Of a DNA stretch of 64,000 nt, positions 33,492-44,400 are shown in pieces. Within the stretch, counting starts at the first letter, position 1, and each line of letters begins with the position of its first letter. Source of the DNA: Scolanthus callimorphus (Eukaryota > Cnidaria > Anthozoa > Actiniaria > Edwardsiidae); contig CM066916.1 in NCBI GenBank assembly GCA_033964015.1, forward strand, positions 16,284,501 through 16,348,500, in the 5' to 3' direction. Below the pieces are notes generated by a model. That model saw only the letters and a list, made by a program, of their open reading frames with translations. It did no database searches and was not told the DNA's origin. The translations under genes were made by a program, and so were the position numbers.

Positions 33492-34710
33492 TAACGTGGC
33501 AAGCTCTGTTTCTGTCCTCTCCTCAACTTACTTTAGACGATATTTGCAATGAGGTCTTATGGAATAATAAATATATTCTTTTAGGAGGGAAACCTGTATT
33601 AATAAGGTACTTCAAGGAAAGGGTTTTGCAAGGTGGGGGATTTATTTGATAATGATGGAAACTTGGTCTTTTCGACCCTCGGAAGTGGCCTATCTTTAAC
33701 ATCGGGGGAATTGTTCCAACTATTTGGCTTATATAATAGCCTTCCTCAGGAGTGGCGACGGATTTTGAAGGCTGGGAAATGTAGGATCTCTGAATCTACA
33801 AAACCTTTACAATTGGATTCGTATAATTGTCTTCATGGTGATAAACTCTTTTGATAGGCAATATTAAGTCAAAAACGGTCTATGATCTGCTAATCTCAGA
33901 TAAAGTTCATACACCTACAGCCATAAAGAAATATGATGAAAGGTTCACTTTTGATCCTCAGTTAAGCTGGGAGGATATTTTTATGTTGCCCTACAAGGTT
34001 ACTTTAGATATGAAGCTAAGGGAATTTCAGTTCAAATTACTACATCGCATTTTATATACAAATGACAAGCTCTACTTGTTCAAAATAGTTGACTCTCCAG
34101 ATTGCTACCTATGCAAGAATGAGGTTGAGACTCCAGAGCATCTTTTGTACTTTTGTCAACCAGTGCGTGTTTTCTGGAAAGAATTAGAAAATTTTATATT
34201 GGAGTACTTTAAAATTGATTTGAGACTTTCTTGGAAGGACGTCACATTTGGTTTATTTAGTAGTGAAGATCATCTTATGTTAATTAATTTTATTATTCTG
34301 CTGACTAAATATTTTATTTATTCATGCAAACAAAAAGATATGTTGCTTTCGTTCAATAGTCTAAAATGTCTTCTTATCCGTTTTATAAGATTGAATACCA
34401 CATAGCAAAACAAAAGCAAAAGCTTGAAATACATTTAAAAAAGAGGGAACCCCTTCTTGGGCTGGTTGGTTAATATTATAGAGATGGACATTGGTGGTGG
34501 GGTGACTTGGGGTTGATGTGGACCATACCTTGCTCCTCTGTGTTTTTGTCTGTGTCGTGTAGTTGTCTTTTTTTCTGAAGGGAGGGATGCTAGGGGCATA
34601 TAAATAGTGGGAAGAAAGGGGAGGGGGTATGATTTGAATAATAAAAAAGTAAATAAAAAAGTAAATGTAAAATATAATTGAAATAAAAAATTGAAATAGG
34701 AAAAAAAAAA

Positions 34711-34723
34711 AATTCCAGCGGTG
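34711..34723. repeat. LINE target-site duplication (right)
   Basis: AATTCCAGCGGTG after the A10 tail, identical to 29,165-29,177. Here it runs on into ACCAT and the C run of the interrupted TIR element, which shows what the unbroken left terminus looked like. Confidence 0.88.
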
Positions 34724-35524
34724 ACCATCCCCCCCCCCCCCCCCCCGGACACCGTGGGGCATTTGCACACCAGTGCCTTCCCTGGGGTGGGGAATTTTGA
34801 AAATTTTGCTGGTCCCGGAGTCGGGAATTGTTTTTCCCCGGGGGAGGGGGGTGGGGAATTTTGATTTTCTCATCTCAAGCGCGTCGGGTTTTGCGAACTA
34901 CAACCCAGTTACAGAAAATAACGCCACATAAAATATAATGCAGAGCATGGCCCGTATACACCACGTTTGGAGACTGACACATTTGCACATTTCACAGTTA
35001 ACGTCTTCTATAGAGAAGAAACAGATTTCGCAATTTCGTCTCAGTGGAAAAACATAAAATGAATTGACACTATAAACAGAGTTCCAATTTCGCAAAAAGT
35101 CAACATAACTGCGAAATAGTTGCTCTGCAAATAGAATAAAGGTAAATTTCGCATTGATAGATGCAGCTAAATGGCTACAACCGCGAATGGCCTAGGAATG
35201 TCACTTCTTTATTTATATTTTGTTTCACTTTCAGTGAAATGAGAACTCGTTCAAATAAAGTACATTTAAAAACAAATTGTAGATGCTCTGACAGTATAAA
35301 TGGAGTTGAAGTTTTTGTTGTGAAGCTTTGTCACGCAGAGTTACCGTCTTTTTCTCGTCCCGGAAATGGGGCATTTTTCCGCTTTTTGTGTTCCCCGCCG
35401 TGGGGTATTCTGCATTTTTGCTAGCCCGGGGGCGGGGAATTTTCAGTTTTATTTTTAGAAATGACCAAAAGCCCGGGGGGGGGGGGGGGGGGCATGGTCA
35501 CCGCTGGAATTGACTGATACATTA

Positions 35525-35955
35525 CTATGAAGCCAACAAGCCGAGAAATTGAATTTGGCAGTGTTACAAAAACACTAATACCAACAAACCAATCGGAGAA
35601 TTTAGCATTACTATGAAGCCAACAAGCCGAGAAACTATGAAGCCAACAAGCCGAGAAATTGAATTTGGCAGTGTTACAAAAACACTAATACCAACAAACC
35701 AATCGGAGAATTTAGCATTACTATGAAGCCAACAAGCCGAGAAATTGAATATGGCTGTGTTACAAAACACCCATACAACACTACCAATCGGAGAATTTAG
35801 CATTACCATGAAGCCAACAAGCCGAGAAATTGAATTTGGCGGTGGTACAAAACACCCATACAACACTACCAATCGGAGAATTTAGCATTACCATGAAGCC
35901 AACAAGCCGAGAAATTGAATTTGGCGGTGTTACAAAACAGTCATACAACACTAAT
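35525..35955. repeat. 84-bp minisatellite, right block
   Basis: Continuation of the 28,376-29,151 array: about five units with the same AAGCCAACAAGCCGAGAAA and CAATCGGAGAATTTAGCATTA landmarks, plus one truncated unit near 35,630. The last unit decays at about 35,955 next to the 128-bp satellite. Confidence 0.88.
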
Positions 35956-35959
35956 ATAT

Positions 35960-37175
35960 AGATTTAGCCACTGGCTAAAAACGGAGCTCGTGGTTATAAT
36001 TTTCTATGTGAATGAAAGGGATTCCCATGTGTACATGGTTTATATGGTTGCTTTAGAGTCGTCCCTTCACGAGATATTAATTTTTCAAGCATAGATGACG
36101 TCATCGATGACGTTATATCACGTGACCACTTCATTTCGCTCATCTAGTGGCCTAGACTACACTACGCGAGTTTGGTTCTTTTAGAGTCTTCCCTTCACGA
36201 GATATTAATTTTTCAAATAATAATATTTAAGTATTTAAGTATCAAGCATAGATGACGTCATCGATGACGTCATATCACGTGACCACTTAATTCGCTCATC
36301 TGGTGGTCTAGACTACACTACCCAAGTTTGGTTGTCTTAGAGTCTTCACGTCACGAGATATTCATTTTTCAAGCATAGATGACGTCATCGATGACGTTAT
36401 ATCACGTGACCACTTCATTTCGCTCATCTGGTGGCCTAGACTACACTACCCAAGTTTGGTTGTCTTAGAGTCTTCCCTTCACGAGATATTCATTTTTCAA
36501 GCATAGATGACGTCATCGATGACGTCATATCACGTGACCACTTCATTTCGCTCATCTGGTGGCCTAGACTACACTACCCAAGTTTGGTTCTTTTAGACTC
36601 TTCCCTTCACGAGATATTAATTTTTCTAGCATAGATGACGTCATCGATGACGTCATATCACGTGACCACTTAATTTCCCTCATCTGGTGGCCTAGACTAC
36701 ACTACCCAAGTTTGGTTGTCTTAGAGTCTTCCCTTCACGAGATATTCATTTTTCAAGCATAGATGACGTCATCGATGACGTCATATCACGTGACCACTTC
36801 ATTTCGCTCATCTGGTGGCCTAGACTACACTACCCAAGTTTGGTTCTTTTAGACTCTTCCCTTCACGAGATATTAATTTTTCTAGCATAGATGACGTCAT
36901 CGATGACGTCATATCACGTGACCACTTCATTTCGCTCATCTGGTGGCCTAGACTACACTACCCAAGTTTGGCTGTCTTAGAGTCTTCCCTTCACGAGATA
37001 TTCATTTTTCAAGCATTGATGACGTCATCGATGACGTCATATCACGTGACCACTTCATTTCGCTCATCTGGTGGTCTAGACTACACTACCCAAGTTTGGT
37101 TGTCTTAGAGTCTTCCCTTCACGAGATATTCATTTTTCAAGCATAGATGACGTCATCGATGACGTCATTCGAAGA
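35960..37175. repeat. 128-bp satellite with paired CRE palindromes, nine units
   Basis: The core GATGACGTCATCGATGACG begins at 36,094, 36,251, 36,378, 36,506, 36,634, 36,762, 36,890, 37,018 and 37,146, a spacing of 127-128 bp except the first step (157, from a 30-bp insertion). Most cores have two TGACGTCA sites arranged as a perfect palindrome around a central CG, and the units then carry TCACGTGAC (an E-box) except the last. Two subtypes are visible: TTTTTCTAGC (units 5 and 7) and TTTTTCAAGC (most others). Confidence 0.92.
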
Positions 37176-38500
37176 CAAACAATTGTCTAGACGGACAAAT
37201 CGTCTGACGATTTGTTCATCTTTTGTTCGTCTAGTGTGAATTTAGGTGGTACTTTAGTCGTTTTGTTCCCAATGGATGATTCAAGCTGTAATGTATGCCT
37301 CTGCTGCATGTCGGAAAATGATGATAAAGAAAGTGTACAGAATGTACACACTGCATCACAAGCCTGCGTTCAGCCAGAATATTAGTTCCAGAGGCATGCA
37401 GGCTACATCATGGTAGCCGTGGGACAAGTCAAAGACAATTCTAAACAGGCAGTTATAGCTTGCATGATCCATTTCTCAAACAAACTTATATGGATTACAT
37501 GTAGGATAACACTGGCCATACTAGCAATGGTAAGATTCCGAAAAGAATCCCTCATTTATGATCCCACCGCCAAAATAATATATGCTCCCTGTAAATTAAT
37601 GATTATTAATACAAATCGTCCGAAATATATGCTCAGGGGACTTAAAATTGGATAGGGAAAATCACAACAATAAATATAAAATATTTATGTAGAGGTGAAA
37701 TTATGCAATTAATTGCTGGCAAAAATGTTATCACTCTACAGGGGCAGCATTCAGAGATTTTGGAAGTAATTGTAAAATATCTTGCCAAATTGATGAAAAT
37801 GGTAACTAGACAAATTAGAACTGTTGTGTGATTTGTTTCTTGAATTTTTCTAGCAATGTTTAGAGTCAAAAGCAAGTTTAGGTCAATACTAGTAGACCAG
37901 CAGAAAACAAAACACAATTATTTTCTGCTCCTTGTTATGCACCAGGTCCTTACTGCGGTTTTCATAATTCTGCGAACTCTTGCTATTGATTTCCAACCGC
38001 AAAACCGCCTTCTGGCTTCCGTCAATCAAACTCCCGAGTCTTTTCGTCGTTACACTTTGTGCTTTCTGATTGGCCAGCGCCTAAGCAGTGCTTAAATGGC
38101 TTCCTGTCGCGACAGCAACGGTTACGTGCTGGCCAATCAAAAAGCACATTAAGAGTAACGACGAGAAGCCTCGGGAGTTTGATTGACGGAAGCCAGAAGG
38201 CGGTTTGACGGTTGGAAATCGTTAGCGAGAGTTCGCAGAATTATGAAAACCGCAGTAAAGGGGGCGAGGATCTGCACACCAAAACACAATTTATTGCTTT
38301 AAGAGACTGGCAACTATTACAAGCTGATAGATCATCAGGTTGCTATACAATCCAGGTTGCTGTAAGTTGCTTGTTTTACAGTAGGTCCTGGCTAGGCTCC
38401 TTGTTATGCACCAGGTCCTTAAAGGGGACGAGGATCTGCACACCATGTGCCTTGATGAGGCTGAGGACATGAAGTATCCATGGGACTTCAGAACACTGAC
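37176..38500. other. Intergenic stretch with a MITE and a local duplication
   Basis: No gene can be supported. A 37-codon frame at 37,272-37,382 with six Cys is not recognisable. The region holds the 303-bp MITE at 37,953-38,255, and a duplicated flank at about 38,395-38,450 that serves as its empty site. A possible plus-strand exon (about 38,420-38,503, KGDEDLHTMCLDEAEDMKY, with a donor Ggtgaaa) has no identified partner. Confidence 0.5.
37953..38255. mobile_element. 303-bp foldback MITE (TA target) with local empty site
   Basis: The arms are nearly perfect inverted copies for over 100 bp (CTGCGGTTTTCATAATTCTG on the left, its complement on the right), flanked by TA at 37,951-37,952 and 38,256-38,257. 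A duplicate of the flanks without the insert lies near 38,399-38,450 (GCACCAGGTCCTTAAAGGGG), giving the pre-insertion sequence. Confidence 0.9.
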
Positions 38501-40743
38501 TCAGGTGAAAAGACATTCACAGAATGCAACAAACTTTTGAATTTGTCCTGATATGCTTTCTTGAATACTGATCTGTGTTTTGAGTTTCTCTTGCAGTTCT
38601 TGCTCTTTTCTTCTTAGCTCCTCCACTTTCAGTTGATGTTGATCATCAATAAATTCCTTCTGCTTCACCAGTTCATCTACAAGCTTCACATTCCTCTCAA
38701 TTTCATCATTTTTCCTCTGGCACTCATTTTTCAGAGATTCATTTTCTTTTTGTAAAAAATCCAAGTCCCTTAGATCACTTTTCTGCTGATGTTGTTGCAT
38801 CCATTCCATAATTTCGCTTGCCCTCAGTGGACCCCTTACACTCCCATCCATTCGCATATACACAGCACCTTTGTCATTCTCATATAACTTTTCATGAAAT
38901 TTGGGAGACTTGACTGATATCTCTATAACCTTCAAGTTTCTTACATGCACCAAAGAGCTGCAATCTCCATTGATGTGCAACACATTTGAGGTCTCTCTAG
39001 CTGACTGCAAACTATCTGCAGTTGATGATGAATTCTCATTATCAGATACTGTTAGATTGTTTGAAGGGCCAGTAGCCTCAGTTTCAGGGTGTGGTGTTAG
39101 TTGATTAGGTTGAGCGTGAGGTGAGCATAAGGTTAAAGGCAGTTTGTCTTTCTGATGAACAGGAACAAAATTCACATCGTAAGCATCAGGAAAGATGTTT
39201 GGGCTGAAACCTCTAACAACGGCATCTATATCCTGTCTAAGTTGGTCTTCACGTGAATCACTGCACTCAACTCCACACACCACACAATCATCAGACACAC
39301 CAATAACTAATGTTCCACCTACATGGATCAAAACAAGACCACCATGTTATTTGTTTATCTTTAAGAACCCGAAAGCATATTTAAAAATGCATGCATCCAT
39401 TTATTTATTCACAATTTTTAAATTTTTTTATACCTACATGTATTTATTCATCTATTTCAACTTAAATTTTGATATTTTGGAGCTTCTGGGCTTTTGAGAT
39501 TTATCTTTGGTTATTTCATAATGCTGCATTCCTGCAAACTCTTTTTTTGCAGGACACTACAGATTTAAATGGATTTGAGGAACATTTTATGATTATCCAC
39601 AGTCAGGATCAACATCTGTGCCCTGGGCAAGGATTCTGGATAGTTTGGAAAGTGTTCAGTATTAAAGGGTTAATTAGAAATGTTCTTTTGAAGGAAATTA
39701 GGAAAGCTTTCTGGACACATTCTCCAGATTCACGAGCCTCATGGGTTGACAGGAATGTGCTGGTATGGTCATTTAATTTGCCGGCGTGCCAGGTTTTCAA
39801 TAGAGATTTTTGTCCCACCCCCTCACTTGCATACCCAGTTGCTGCAGTTGTGGACACCTATAATCCAATAACTTAGTCTTCTGTGATGCGGTAATGAGCA
39901 TGCAAGGAATATATATTGATTGTACGTAAAGCTTGCCAAACACCAGGGGTAAATTACCCTTTTCATCTAGTGTGTGCCAAGTTTTCATACTATACTGTAC
40001 CAATGCACTAGTAATTACCCACCCTATATTGTGATCAAGCTAAAAACATTATAGACCTTACCTTCACTGTTCAGAAATGCACAGATATACTTTCGAAGAT
40101 GATCTTTAAATGCCTTGTCTAGGTACCTCCCATGCCCTCTCTTGTATTCCACCAAACGGTCTTCTGTCCCAAGCTTTTGTCCAACAATGTAGAATTTCTC
40201 TCCCTTCAGCAAAGAAGAACTTGGTCCAGCAACACCAAAATGAGAAAGAGTTCCAACTTTGCTGTCATCTATAGGTGGTAATGATGGTCTCTCTTTGAAA
40301 ATGGTTTGTGCATGAGAGTTACTGCCAACAATAGGTTGCAATGGTCCTGACAATCTGTTTTGTTTCTGGTGAATAACTTTCCTCTTCTTATTTTTGAGTT
40401 TGATAGTCGTCTTCGAAGCCCCAGAGCCATGTCTCACTTTAGGCGCCACAACAATTGCTTGATCTTGGATACCAACACTTGTAGAGACACTACCATTCAA
40501 TCTCGCAATGGCGTTATCAAGGGATGGCTGGTCTTCTAGCTGCACAAATGCATATGTCGGCTTTTTGGAAGATTTCCGGCGGATTTCAATGTCTCTAGCA
40601 CCAGTTTCTACTGAAGCTAGCAATGCCAACAAGTGTGTGTGTAATTCATCTTTGGGAATATCTGATCGCAGGTTTCCGATAAACAAAGAAGCTGCAGGCC
40701 CATCAGAATCAACAACTGATGTATTTTGGTCGGTAATTTCCAT
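38501..40743 (-). CDS. SLFNL1-like: RRM plus Schlafen AlbA_2 protein with C-terminal coiled coil (SLFNL1-like)
   Basis: Two coding exons, 40,743-40,062 and 39,318-38,501, joined in phase (donor GAAGgtaagg, acceptor gtagGTGG), give 499 residues. Residues about 18-100 form an RNA recognition motif (LFIGNL as RNP2, PTYAFVQL as RNP1). A linker rich in Lys/Arg follows. Residues about 190-390 are a Schlafen-type AlbA_2 domain; the splice falls inside its signature FLNSEG|GTLVIGV. The last 90 residues are a Glu/Lys/Gln-rich coiled coil. From family knowledge, Schlafen AlbA_2 folds bind or cleave RNA or bind nucleotides; SLFNL1 is the animal member most like this. The RRM suggests RNA binding. The active-site state was not tested. 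The intron carries no feature of note. The gene lies head-to-head with the next one. Confidence 0.85.
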
Positions 40744-41411
40744 CTTGGAATTTGCGATGATCAGGCCATTTGTAATCGCCTTTCCTCCAATCTTGCGGAT
40801 CCGTTTCCTTACACTTACTCACGGCATTTGCGCTTACAAAATAACGTAAACACCGTCTATTCAAGAAACCATCCTCAATAATGGAAACGATTACCGGTAC
40901 CTCGGCTGCCGAAGGCCGGCAGCCATCTTTGTTTTGAAGTTAATGAACATTGTTGCGCATGTCTTTAGCTAGAACCGCAGACTTTTAGCACCGAAGGCTC
41001 AGCCAACTTAGAAAACAACCAACAAAATGTTTTTTTTTCTCAACAATAACCTTATTAACGTCTTTTTTAACTATAGTTACCGGTACATGTAAATATGGAT
41101 TATGGAACAATTGCAATAATTCATTTTGCAAAATAACTTCAGTTGTGAAAAATGTTTATCTGAGCCCAAGCAATTTAGTCAGCGGTTTTACATTCTAACG
41201 CACGCGCTGATGCCTAATTTAGCATAGCAACGATTGTTCGTGCGCGTGTTGTTTATGTGGATGTTGCGAAAACTACGCTAGAATCAGCTTCCTTATCGAT
41301 CCTTAGCCTAGAATTTCTACTGTTTTACTAATTCCACAGTCCTTTCGTTGTGGTGAAAGTCAGTGAGAAGCGAGCATTTATCCTTGACTTTTGTTTGGTG
41401 TGGCAATTGGA
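40744..41411. promoter_or_regulatory. Shared upstream region of two divergent genes
   Basis: 668 bp separate the start codons of the SLFNL1-like gene (minus) and the seven-exon gene (plus). It contains a short palindrome-like CCGGTACC/GGCTGCCGAAGGCCGGCAGCC segment near 40,895-40,925. No TATA box is obvious at either start. A bidirectional promoter is an inference from spacing. Confidence 0.45.
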
Positions 41412-44400
41412 ATGGCTTCCGAGACTCGGAACGATTTACGCTATACTTCAACAGGAATCGGGCACGAATTCAGATCTCCTCACACATTTCCACCGGAAGG
41501 ATTTACAGTAAGTGCATCAGATGTTATAGATTCAGTTAAAATAGTCTGTAAAACGATCTGCGTAGCGTGTATTTTAGAGCTGTGTCATCTCCTGTAATCT
41601 GATGAGCTTACACCATGTTGCTGTTGACGTTCCTTCAAGTACCGGTGAATAATCGTCGCTTTGTGGACAAATGCACTAAGAGACTGCAATATATTTTTTT
41701 GTGACAGTTCAGACTCAGATTTGGGCTGCATCATCTCATAGCGTTCTGCTTATGTATATTGTGTTTTCATCATCTTCTACAACTATGTTTTCATACGAAG
41801 AGTCGTGTTTATATATTTCGGCCCGTGATTCATGAAAGCGCAAGTATGGTTGCAAATCAAGCTTGCCCAGAATTTGCTGTTATCCGTAAAGTGTGAAAGG
41901 AAGTCAGCATAACAGATGCATGTGAAATTTGATTCATTGATTCGGGAAACTTGAAACTGAACTGAAAAGACTCATGATTCGTACCTGCTCTTCACTTCCC
42001 TGTTAAATGTGCTGTTACCAATTGTGATATTACAGTTGAGCACTGGGAAAGCAAGCAAAAGCCATGTTAAAACACATTTGGAAAATCAATTGTATTTTTC
42101 AAATGATGTCTTTTTTATACTGTAAAAGGTTTTATCATATCTGTGCATTACTGGTTTCAAACTCACTTGAAAATGTATCTGATAGCAGAAAATCTTTACA
42201 TTTTATTCCTACCCCAGCGAATAATAGGAAAGGTTTTGCCACCACCATTAGCCAACCCTGATTGGATCCATAATGAGGATCATTTCAAGACAACTACTGG
42301 TACGACGCATGATTACAAGGCCCCAGGAGGTCTTCTATCTCACCCTCTCTACAAGAAGGCTCCAGGATCTTGGAAAGTCAAATATGTAGAGGATAACATT
42401 TCCAAGGTAAATTTATTCCAGAAATGATCCATACCCCTATCATGGGGTGAAAATAAGGAACCCCCACCACACAAACAAACACAACCTGGAATTATCAAAG
42501 AAAGATATAGTGATTGTGTATGGGAAAAAGAGGAGTACTGACCCTACCCCACCCCCTCACAGGGGTGTAGCGAGGATTCGAGAAGGGGGTCACATCTGTT
42601 ACAAATGTATGTTGTCCCTTTCCAGCAGTCTGATTTTTTCTTAATGTTTACTGTATTCTTCACAGGCACCCCATGACCCCCCCCCCCCCCCCCCCCCCCT
42701 CAGCTACGTCCCTGCATCAGGAATTACCAACTCCCTGTGTAGTGGTGTATGAATCTTTTCCGAAATTAAACAGTTATTACAGGGGGGGGGGGGGATTGGG
42801 TGGATATCCAGCCCCCTTTTTGAGTAAAAAAAAAGTACTGTAGAATTCCATCTTTTTGTTTTAAATATATAATAAATAAAGTCTCAAGCTCATGTATTAT
42901 CCTCCTATCCACCCCCCTTTCTTAAATCCTGGATCAGCCCCTGTATTAGATTGATAGACAGTTTCTTTTCTTAAAATTGTATTTTATTTTACTTCCTGCT
43001 CAATGTAGTTGCAAGTAAAGCCCTGGAGGCCTGCCCTAACAATGGGTAACCAGTGCAGTGAGATGAAAGACCAGTATACAGGCAGACCAGGTGTTAGCCT
43101 GGACACTAGATACAATGCTGGGGTACAGCCATTCATGCTTTCAGACCACCATACAGGGGGAAATAGTAAAGTAAGCATTTCTTAACACTGTATTTTTAAT
43201 ACTAATTACCCATTATGGGGCATATTTCAAACCCTTTATAGACTTTATGTACCACAGAGAATGGGTAGCATTGGGTAAATCTGAGACTTGCAGAGATCAG
43301 CATTTCAGAGTCCGAGCCCGAGACTTTTAACAAATTTCAAAATCCGAGTCCGAGGTTTAAGGTTGCTGGTTAGACTCATACATAGTTATTATGTGTTCTC
43401 CAGTGGTATCATCTGATGGTATCATGCTTCGCTTACAAGTCAAAAAATAAACATATGTGCGAAAAAAAACGCTGAGATGCCGAGATTTTACAAGATTTTA
43501 CCGAAACTTTCGAAATTTTAAGGTGCCCATCACTACCCCTCAGAGAGAAGTCAAGCAGGAAGGTGGAGGTCATTAACTCTTCCCTGGATGACTGAGTAGT
43601 GCAATTTGATCTGTGTCTTAGGTAAATGCTCACTCTTATATATAACATTTTATTGCAGCAACTTGTACCCTCCACTATCAATGGCAAACTTGCTGGCAGA
43701 AAGTACTACCCAAGTGGTAAAGGTGTCCAGACATACCATAGCGATCCTTATCTCACAACGACACAGAAGGATCATCGAGCCTTCACAAAGTGAGTCGCGA
43801 CTGTCGCAAAGTAAAACGCAACTGTGGAGGAGCTCGGAAAATGCAGTCTATTTGCATAGCATTTTGAGATTTTATTCCTTCTTTTTCTCGGATAGAATTT
43901 TCATCAGGGCTTCAAACACTTTGAAGTTGGTTTAAAAAACTTGGCTTGGCCTTGTTTTTTCAACCCACTTGTCAGTGTTTGGAAATCCTGATGAAATACG
44001 CTCTGTTTTGATCTATTACCAGAAACATATAACTTAGTTGAAACATGGAACGTCGAACCAAGCTGCGGAATATTCATGGCGAGTTTATGACCATATTTGG
44101 TCAATAATGAACTCTTGACTGCTAACCTAAGCAGGTTTTCTCTTCATAATATTTCATTTTTTGCTCAAATTAAGTAGAGCAACAGTTGTAAGTGATAACA
44201 TACTAATATTGAACATCTTGAAGCCTTGCAACAACATTATTTCAAATATCTGTTCAATTGTTTATTCTGCGAATATTCTGCAGCTTGGCACTAAAGCAAT
44301 GTATGTTTGTTACACGTTTCAACTCACTTATATGTTTCTGCTATTACTTAAATATTAAAACTTCCTTTATATTCTTATTAATCATTATTCAGAATGGAAC

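Larger units (their letters stand above)
30310..34405 (+). pseudogene. LINE ORF2 (endonuclease, reverse transcriptase, zinc knuckle), multiply broken
   Basis: Endonuclease: LNVRDIRDF, FLQESHS and SKGVSVLI (30,330-30,540), then a MITE, then DYNVYF-like and RRLDFWLIS and KTDHSAV (to 31,170). Reverse transcriptase at 31,761-33,260: NWRPISLLNVDVK, VRQGDPFSPYLF and FADDLT near 32,570, with INKGGLRMPD downstream. C-terminal CYLCKNEVETPEHLLYFC (about 34,110-34,160) is a CCHC-type motif. Breaks: MITE 30,640-30,788; one-base losses near 30,895, 30,955, 31,690 and 31,760; MITE 33,268-33,491; and shifts near 33,620 and 33,850. A dead copy. Confidence 0.85.
29178..34710 (+). mobile_element. Full-length Tx1/L1-like LINE (5,533 bp), inactivated
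   Basis: Bounded by a 13-bp duplication and ending in a poly(A) tail (34,701-34,710). ORF1 (29,217-29,983) and ORF2 (about 30,310-34,405) are recognisable, but both are broken by single-base shifts and ORF2 also by two MITE insertions. ORF2 has an APE-type endonuclease, a reverse transcriptase with FADD and a late CCHC-like motif, an arrangement typical of the L1/Tx1 clade. Confidence 0.88.
29155..35521. mobile_element. 821-bp TIR element (TTA target), split by a LINE
   Basis: The termini TGTATCAGTCAATTCCAGCG and its complement near 35,502-35,521 are inverted repeats, continuing into GGTGACCAT and a C or G run. Removing the LINE (and one copy of its duplication) leaves 821 bp, with no transposase. 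The TTA target suggests a PIF/Harbinger-like non-autonomous element, but the TIR sequence itself was not recognised. The body has two CCCCGGG-rich, GGGGAATTTT-containing flanks in inverted arrangement. Confidence 0.75.

Noticed and set aside
34361..34873. 170-codon minus-strand gene
   Set aside because: Composed of homopolymers and A/T-rich repeats across the LINE tail and the TIR element; no domain and no splice context.
38420..38503. Plus-strand exon encoding KGDEDLHTMCLDEAEDMKY
   Set aside because: A plausible donor follows, but no acceptor partner or homologous protein was identified, and it overlaps the end of the minus-strand SLFNL1-like gene.
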